This document shows, piece by piece, positions 59,514 to 64,000 of a stretch of 64,000 nucleotides of DNA (the stretch's first letter is position 1; every line of letters starts with the position of its first letter). The notes beneath the pieces were generated by a model. The model did no database searches, had not been told where the DNA came from, and was given only the letters and a program-made list of their open reading frames with translations. The DNA is from Streptomyces sp. NBC_00335 (lineage in GTDB: Bacteria; Actinomycetota; Actinomycetes; Streptomycetales; Streptomycetaceae). The stretch is from positions 5,819,501-5,883,500 of the forward strand of contig NZ_CP108006.1 of assembly GCF_036127095.1 (NCBI RefSeq), written 5' to 3'. A program made the position numbers and the translations under genes.

Positions 59514-60536
59514 ATGTCCGAGATCCCCGCCGTCAGCCGTGAGTGGCACCTCGTCCGCCGCCCGCAGGGCTGGCCCGTCGCCGAGGACTTCGCCCTGCGC
59601 GAGGTCCCGGTCAATGCCGAGCCCGCCGCCGGCCGGATTCTGGTGCGCAACCTCCACATGTCCGTGGACCCGTACATGCGCGGTCGGATGAACGACGTGA
59701 AGTCCTACATCCCGCCCTTCCAGCTCGACCAGCCCATGGACGGCGGCGCGGTCGGCGAGGTTGTGGCCTCGGCCGACGAGCGCTTCGCGGTCGGCGACCA
59801 CGTCCTGCACGGTCTGGGCTGGCGCGAGTACGCGGACGTCGACGCCAAGCACGCCACCCCGGTGGACGCCTCGCTCGCCCCCCTCTCCGCCTACCTCGGT
59901 GTCCTCGGCATGCCGGGCCTGACCGCCTACGCCGGGCTCTTCGAGGTCGCCTCCTTCAAGGAGGGCGACTCCGTCTTCGTCTCCGGCGCGGCCGGAGCGG
60001 TCGGCAGCCTCGTCGGCCAGTTCGCGAAGATCAAGGGCGCCTCCCGGGTGATCGGCTCCGCCGGCTCCGACGAGAAGGTGACCCTCCTCACAGAGAAGTA
60101 CGGCTTCGACGCCGCCTTCAACTACAAGAGCGGCCCCGTCGCCGAGCAGCTGAAGGAGGCCGCGCCCGAGGGCATCGACGTCTACTTCGACAACGTCGGC
60201 GGGGACCACCTGGAGGCCGCCATCTCCTCCCTGAAGGTCCACGGCCGGGCCACCCTGTGCGGGGCGATCGCCCAGTACAACGCCACCGAGCCCGTGGCCG
60301 GTCCGCGCAACCTCGCCCTCGTCATCGGCAAGCGCCTGCGCCTGCAGGGCGTGCTGGTCGGAGACCACGCGGGACTGCAGCCGCAGTTCGTCCAGGACGT
60401 GGCCGGCTGGCTGCGTTCCGGGCAGCTCGTCGCCGACGAGACGGTCGTGCGGGGAGTGGAGAACGCCACCGACGCCTTCCTCGGAATGCTGCGCGGCGAC
60501 AACACCGGAAAGATGATCGTTTCTTTCACCGGTTAG
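59514..60536 (+). CDS. NADP-dependent oxidoreductase (medium-chain, leukotriene B4 DH/zinc-free type)
   Basis: A 340-residue medium-chain dehydrogenase/reductase of the zinc-free kind: NLHMSVDPYMRGRMNDVKSY near the start (a signature of the 2-alkenal/leukotriene B4 group), then the Rossmann fold with VFVSGAAGAVGSLVGQFAKI and YFDNVGGDHLEAAISSLKVH, and GRATLCGAIAQYN. It reduces activated double bonds (quinones, enals), consistent with a MarR-controlled electrophile response. AGGAGTGACGCC precedes the ATG at 59514. Confidence 0.93.
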   Translation: MSEIPAVSREWHLVRRPQGWPVAEDFALREVPVNAEPAAGRILVRNLHMSVDPYMRGRMNDVKSYIPPFQLDQPMDGGAVGEVVASADERFAVGDHVLHGLGWREYADVDAKHATPVDASLAPLSAYLGVLGMPGLTAYAGLFEVASFKEGDSVFVSGAAGAVGSLVGQFAKIKGASRVIGSAGSDEKVTLLTEKYGFDAAFNYKSGPVAEQLKEAAPEGIDVYFDNVGGDHLEAAISSLKVHGRATLCGAIAQYNATEPVAGPRNLALVIGKRLRLQGVLVGDHAGLQPQFVQDVAGWLRSGQLVADETVVRGVENATDAFLGMLRGDNTGKMIVSFTG

Positions 60537-60602
60537 GCTCACTCCACACCGCCGTGACGCGTGGGCGCGAGTCCCGGCGATTTACCAGGAGGATTTCCTT
60601 AC

Positions 60603-61025
60603 ATGTCCATCCAGCAGTCCGACGTCGCGTACACCGCTGTTGCCACCGCCGAGAACGGCCGTGACGGTCGCGTCGCCACCAACGACGGTCGCCTCGAGGT
60701 CGTCGTGAACCCGCCGAAGGAGCTCGGTGGCAGCGGCGAGGGCACCAACCCCGAGCAGCTGTTCGCCGCCGGCTACAGCGCCTGCTTCCAGGGTGCGCTC
60801 GGCGTCGTCGCCCGCAACGAGAACGCCGACATCACCGGCTCCACGGTCACCGCCGAGGTCGGCATCGGCAAGAACGACGACGGCTTCGGCATCATCGTCA
60901 AGATCTCGGCCTCCATCCCGAACGTGGACGCCGCCACCGCCAAGGACCTCATCGAGAAGGCCCACCAGGTCTGCCCGTACTCCAAGGCGACCCGCGGCAA
61001 CATCACGGTCGAGCTCGCGGTCTGA
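60603..61025 (+). CDS. OsmC/Ohr-family organic hydroperoxide reductase
   Basis: A 140-residue homodimeric peroxidase. The catalytic Cys are in SACFQGALGVVARN and AHQVCPYSKATRGN; the Ohr-type Arg lies in the loop of the N-terminal half (AENGRDGRVATNDGRL). These mark Ohr rather than OsmC. AGGAGGATTTCCTTAC precedes the ATG at 60603, and it follows the oxidoreductase by 66 bases, probably in one regulon. A strong hairpin follows. Confidence 0.94.
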   Translation: MSIQQSDVAYTAVATAENGRDGRVATNDGRLEVVVNPPKELGGSGEGTNPEQLFAAGYSACFQGALGVVARNENADITGSTVTAEVGIGKNDDGFGIIVKISASIPNVDAATAKDLIEKAHQVCPYSKATRGNITVELAV

Positions 61026-61041
61026 TCTCCGACCCGCTCGG

Positions 61042-61112
61042 CCGGTTCGTCCGGTTGATCCGGTACGACCGGTACATCGAAGGCCGCACCCCGGCACCGG
61101 GGTGCGGCCTTC
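61042..61112 (+). terminator. Strong terminator after the Ohr gene, with period-9 CCGGT repeat
   Basis: GAAGGCCGCACCCCGG and CCGGGGTGCGGCCTTC (61079-61094, 61097-61112) form a perfect 16-bp stem around two bases. Before it, CCGGT occurs at 61042, 61051, 61060 and 61069, exactly nine bases apart; this may be a decayed operator or just a low-complexity patch. Confidence 0.9.
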
Positions 61113-61160
61113 GTCACGCCCGGCGTCCACCTGACCGGACGCCAGCCCTAAACTGGCACC

Positions 61161-62024
61161 ATGCGTGATCTTGCGGGGGGATTCGGCTATCTGCTGGCCG
61201 GACAGCGATGGGTACTGCGCCACGGACGGTGGCTGGGCTTCGGGCTGCTGCCCGGGCTCGTCTCCCTGGTGCTGTACGCCGGCGCGCTCATCGGCCTCGG
61301 CTACGGCGCCGACGACCTGACCGCCTGGGCGACCCCCTTCGCCGACGGCTGGTCCTCCCCGTGGCTCGGGCTCTTCCGCGGCTTCCTGACCGCCCTGGTC
61401 TTCAGCCTCGGACTCTTCCTCGCGGTGATCACCTTCACCGCCGTGACCCTGCTCGTGGGCCAGCCGTTCTACGAGTCCCTCTCGGAGCAGGTCGACCGCA
61501 CCGAGGGCGGCGAGGTCCCGGAGTCGGGCCTCACGCTCGCCCAGGAGCTGTGGATCTCCGCCCGGGACAGCCTGCGGATCCTGGGCCGGGTGCTGCTCTT
61601 CGGCATCCTGCTCTTCGCGCTCGGCTTCGTGCCGGTGATCGGGCAGACCGTGGTCCCGGTCCTCGGCTTCTGCGTCTCCGGCTTCTTCCTCGCCCAGGAG
61701 CTCACCTCCGTCGCCCTGATGCGCCGCCGGGTGCAGCTCACCGAGCAGCTCGCGCTACTGCGCGGCCGGCGGATGCTGGCCCTCGGCTTCGGGGTGCCGC
61801 TCGTCCTGTCCTTCCTGGTGCCGCTCGTCGCCGTGTTCCTGATGCCGGGCGCGGTGGCCGGGGCGACGCTCATGGTCCGGGACCTGGTGGGCGAGGACGC
61901 GGAGCGGGAGCCGGAGCAGGGTCAGGGCCAGGGCCAGGCTCAGACAGAGGGCCAGGCGCAAGGTCAGGGCCAGGGGCAGGGCCAGGGCCAGGGTCAGCCG
62001 CAGGGCAAGCGGCTCAGCGCCTGA
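61161..62024 (+). CDS. EI24/CysZ-like membrane protein with Gln-Gly tail
   Basis: A 287-residue protein with an EI24-type core of five or six helices (GFGLLPGLVSLVLYAGALI, FLTALVFSLGLFLAVITFTA, GRVLLFGILLFALGFVPVI) and the TLLVGQPFYESLSEQVDR segment. The last 35 residues are a Gln-Gly repeat (GQGQGQAQTEGQ, QGQGQGQGQGQG) coded by CAGGGC-like hexamers. CysZ-type proteins import sulfate in E. coli; the role here is uncertain. It begins 48 bases after a strong hairpin and its end overlaps the next gene. Confidence 0.85.
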   Translation: MRDLAGGFGYLLAGQRWVLRHGRWLGFGLLPGLVSLVLYAGALIGLGYGADDLTAWATPFADGWSSPWLGLFRGFLTALVFSLGLFLAVITFTAVTLLVGQPFYESLSEQVDRTEGGEVPESGLTLAQELWISARDSLRILGRVLLFGILLFALGFVPVIGQTVVPVLGFCVSGFFLAQELTSVALMRRRVQLTEQLALLRGRRMLALGFGVPLVLSFLVPLVAVFLMPGAVAGATLMVRDLVGEDAEREPEQGQGQGQAQTEGQAQGQGQGQGQGQGQPQGKRLSA

Positions 62025-62946
62025 GCAGAGTGATCGCCCCGGCGGTGTCCTCGCCGGAGTGGGCCGCCGGGTCGGCCGCCAGCCGTTCCCGCATCAGGTC
62101 CAGGTAGGGACTGATCAGTTCGGGGCTGACCCCCTGTTCCGCGGCGGTCCGCAGCAAGGTGGAGCTCGCCGTGACCTGCATGGCCAGGTTCGACTCGACT
62201 CCCGTGGTGAAGTCCCCCGAGACCAGCCGCCCGGCGGCGGCGCCCGCGAAGAAGCCCATCGCCCCCAGCCACTCGGTCAGCAGCGGAGCCAGGTCCTCGG
62301 GGGAGATCTCCTCGCCCTCGATCAGCGCGTAGGCGTGCGAGATCCCGGCGAAGAGCCCGCTCATCGCGCTCAGCAGGGCCACGTCGTGCAGGGCCGCGTG
62401 GCCGGGGTCGGAGCCGACGAAGCGGGCGCCGGCGGGGACCTCCAGGGTGCTCCGGTGCTCCTCGAACAGGTCGGGGGAGCCGCTGTAGAAGACGTACCCG
62501 CCGGCCGCGGGAGCGCCGATCATCGACGGGGTGGCCATGATGCCGGCGTCGAGGAACCGGGCCCCGCGCTCCTGGGCCCACGCGGCCCGGGCGCGGCCGT
62601 CGGCGGGGGTGCCGGTGGTCAGGTCGACCAGGTCCTTGCCGGCGAGGTCCAGGCCCTCCAGGGCCTCGCCGACGCTGGCGTGGTCCAGCAGGCAGACCAC
62701 GATCAGGCCGTTCGCCGCCACCGCCTCGGCGGGGCTCGCGGCGACGACGGCGCCTTCGGCCGCGAGGGCCCCGGCCTTGGCGGGGGTGCGGTTCCAGACG
62801 GTGAGGGGGTGCCCGGCGGCGAGCCAGGTGCGGGCGAGGGCGGTGCCCATCGAGCCGAGTCCGAGGAGGGTGAGCGGCGTCTTCGTGCCGGTCGTGCCGG
62901 TCTTCGTGCTGCTCTTCGTGCTGCTCTTCGTGCTGGTGTCGGTCAT
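62014..62946 (-). CDS. NAD(P)-dependent dehydrogenase of the 6PGDH/imine-reductase superfamily
   Basis: A 310-residue two-domain protein: Rossmann fold TLLGLGSMGTALARTWLAAG, VWNRTPAKAGALAAEG (basic residue favouring NADP), and VVCLLDHASVGEALEGLDL; then VDLTTGTPADGRARAAWAQE and the helical C-terminal domain with HDVALLSAMSGLFAGISHAY. This order matches imine reductases and beta-hydroxyacid dehydrogenases; the substrate is unknown. The N-terminal MTDTSTKSSTKSSTKTG is a low-complexity tail. It overlaps the convergent EI24 gene by 11 bases at the 3' ends and is divergent from an HxlR regulator. Confidence 0.88.
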   Translation of the reverse strand: MTDTSTKSSTKSSTKTGTTGTKTPLTLLGLGSMGTALARTWLAAGHPLTVWNRTPAKAGALAAEGAVVAASPAEAVAANGLIVVCLLDHASVGEALEGLDLAGKDLVDLTTGTPADGRARAAWAQERGARFLDAGIMATPSMIGAPAAGGYVFYSGSPDLFEEHRSTLEVPAGARFVGSDPGHAALHDVALLSAMSGLFAGISHAYALIEGEEISPEDLAPLLTEWLGAMGFFAGAAAGRLVSGDFTTGVESNLAMQVTASSTLLRTAAEQGVSPELISPYLDLMRERLAADPAAHSGEDTAGAITLLRR

Positions 62947-63043
62947 GCCGTTTAGCCTGGTGGAGGGCCGCCAGGTGCTCAAGTACGCACTTCGGAGTGG
63001 GTGGTTACCCCGAGGTGAGCGAACAGGTGGGGAGGGGTGCGTG

Positions 63044-63394
63044 ATGGCCATGACACAGCGGCCGGGTGCGGATCACTGCGGGATCGCCGCGGCGATGTCC
63101 GTGATCGACGGCAAGTGGAAGGTGTCGGTCCTGTGGGAGCTGGAGCAGTGCCCGCGCCGCTTCGGCGAACTGCGCCGACTGGTCCCGGGGGTCTCGGAGA
63201 AGGTGCTCGCGGCCCAGCTGCGCGAGCTGGAGACGGACGGCATCGTCCACCGCGAGGTCTACGAGGAGGTCCCGCCGCGCGTGGAGTACTCCCTGACCCC
63301 GCTCGGCCACGAGCTGAACGGGGCCTTGGAGGCCCTCGGCGCGTGGGGAGCGAAGCATCTGCTCCCCGACGCCGCCCAGACGGTCCCCCTCTGA
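63044..63394 (+). CDS. HxlR-family regulator
   Basis: A 116-residue winged helix: AMSVIDGKWKVSVLWELEQ, the HxlR signature, CPRRFGELRRLVPGVSEKVL as the helix-turn-helix, and LRELETDGIVHREVYEEVPP with the wing. HxlR proteins often react to aldehydes or redox through a single Cys (present in HCGIAA and EQCPRRF). It likely regulates the divergent dehydrogenase. ATG 63044 follows GGAGG; GTG 63041 and ATG 63050 are alternatives. Confidence 0.93.
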   Translation: MAMTQRPGADHCGIAAAMSVIDGKWKVSVLWELEQCPRRFGELRRLVPGVSEKVLAAQLRELETDGIVHREVYEEVPPRVEYSLTPLGHELNGALEALGAWGAKHLLPDAAQTVPL

Positions 63395-63410
63395 CCGAAG
63401 GGCCGGGCCC

Positions 63411-64000
63411 TCACTCCGGGCGGCGGTACAGCGCCGTCCAGAGGAAGGCCTCGCCGAAGGCGTCGGAGGAGGCGGGCTCGTCGTTCATCCGGCGCAGCTC
63501 CACCTCGGTGAGGCCCTCGAAGACGTGAGCCAGCGCCTCCGGCGTGTACGCGAGCCCGCCTTCGAGGCGGGCCCTGCCGTAGAACTCCGCGTCCGGCAGC
63601 TCCGAGCCCATCGCGCCGGAGGCGAAGCAGGTCAGGGCGAAGCGGCCGCCGGGCGCCAGCAGCCGGTCCAGCAGGGCCAGGTAGCTGACCCGGCGGTGCG
63701 GCGGCAGGTGGTGGAAGCAGCCCGAGTCGTAGATCAGGTCGTACGGGCCCACGAGCCCGGCGCCGGCCGCACCGAAGGCGTCCCCCTGGTGGAAGCGGAC
63801 CCGGGCCCCCGCGGTACGGGCACGCTCCTCGGCCCAGGCCAGGGCCGTCGGGGAGAGGTCGACGGCGTCCACCTCGAAGCCCCGCGCGGCCAGGTGCAGG
63901 GCGTTGCGGCCGGGACCGCAGCCCAGGTCCAGGGCGCGGCCGCCCGCGGGGATCAGCCCGCGGTCGAGGCAGGAGACCAGGTTCTCGTCGGGCTTCGCCG
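63411..64000 (-). CDS. Class I SAM-dependent methyltransferase, 5' end cut by window
   Basis: The frame is open past the right edge (first full codon visible at 63998), about 196 residues seen. It has motif I DLGCGPGRNALHLAARGFE, the acidic residue in VDLSPTALAWAEERA, motif II/III VGPYDLIYDSGCFHHLPPHR, and LAPGGRFALTCFASG. This is a small-molecule or tellurite/thiopurine-type methyltransferase fold; the YDSGCFHHLPP phrase is close to a tellurite-resistance-like group. The substrate is unknown. Confidence 0.9.
   Translation of the reverse strand, partial: AKPDENLVSCLDRGLIPAGGRALDLGCGPGRNALHLAARGFEVDAVDLSPTALAWAEERARTAGARVRFHQGDAFGAAGAGLVGPYDLIYDSGCFHHLPPHRRVSYLALLDRLLAPGGRFALTCFASGAMGSELPDAEFYGRARLEGGLAYTPEALAHVFEGLTEVELRRMNDEPASSDAFGEAFLWTALYRRPE

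Overview
This window is a stretch of Streptomyces-type chromosome. The evidence is uniformly very high G+C, many GTG starts, ATGA/GTGA-coupled genes, TAT signals, ANTAR regulators, Hrd- and SigB/F/G-type sigma factors, a YbdK-type ligase, and genus-typical dispersed repeats carrying a 'CTCAAACGCCGG' core. Gene order from the hrdA-type sigma factor through dnaG to the nitrate and nitrite reductases recalls, from memory, the hrdA-dnaG-nasA-nirB neighbourhood of S. coelicolor. I see no phage, transposase, CRISPR array or biosynthetic cluster, so this is core-like chromosome with accessory pieces.

Layout. 1-3.4 kb: a regulator cut by the window edge, a TAT-exported PhoX-like protein, a truncated globin and a VOC protein. 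3.4-9.1 kb: the minus-strand nitrite-reductase operon (FAD oxidoreductase, nirB, nirD), divergent from a ferric-reductase-like membrane flavoprotein. 9.1-9.8 kb is repeat-rich. 9.8-23.2 kb: a TSUP permease, a methyltransferase, a DHA2 exporter with a divergent XRE-cupin regulator, a class F sortase with a sortase-substrate-like neighbour, an orphan histidine kinase coupled to a lipoprotein, a NarL-type two-component pair, and dnaG. 23.2-31.3 kb: a ferredoxin reductase, dgt, a CbiX chelatase, a SanA/YdcF protein, an SDR and the assimilatory nitrate reductase. 31.3-40.4 kb: an AbiEii-type nucleotidyltransferase with a coupled partner, the hrdA-type sigma factor, a heterodimeric ABC exporter, an FGGY kinase and a YtxH protein. 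40.5-46.7 kb: two tRNA-Asn, one CAT-anticodon tRNA, a SigB/F/G-type sigma factor, small membrane proteins and a coupled run of truncated STAS, GNAT and GAF-ANTAR genes beside a second GAF-ANTAR gene. 46.7-64 kb: a YbdK ligase, MFS, cupin/AraC, phytase-like esterase, biotin-dependent carboxyltransferase, a GAF kinase coupled to an MreB paralogue, a lipase, a MarR-oxidoreductase-OsmC group, an EI24 protein, an imine-reductase-like dehydrogenase/HxlR pair and a methyltransferase cut by the right edge.

How the genes work together. The clearest theme is nitrogen assimilation. NasA would reduce nitrate to nitrite, NirBD nitrite to ammonium, the FAD protein would pass electrons, and CbiX could serve siroheme synthesis for NirB. 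Two GlnR-like boxes with the diagnostic 22-bp half-site period lie upstream of the nitrite operon and of nasA, suggesting a nitrogen-controlled regulon. A second theme is stress and envelope signalling: the SigB-type sigma factor, ANTAR proteins, STAS remnant and MreB/GAF-kinase unit.

The most unusual items are a dispersed repeat copy inside the FAD oxidoreductase reading frame, a coupled AbiEii plus possible 2H-like pair, an MreB paralogue fused by overlap to a GAF kinase with an eroded ATPase domain, and three convergent gene pairs whose stop codons share the same bases.
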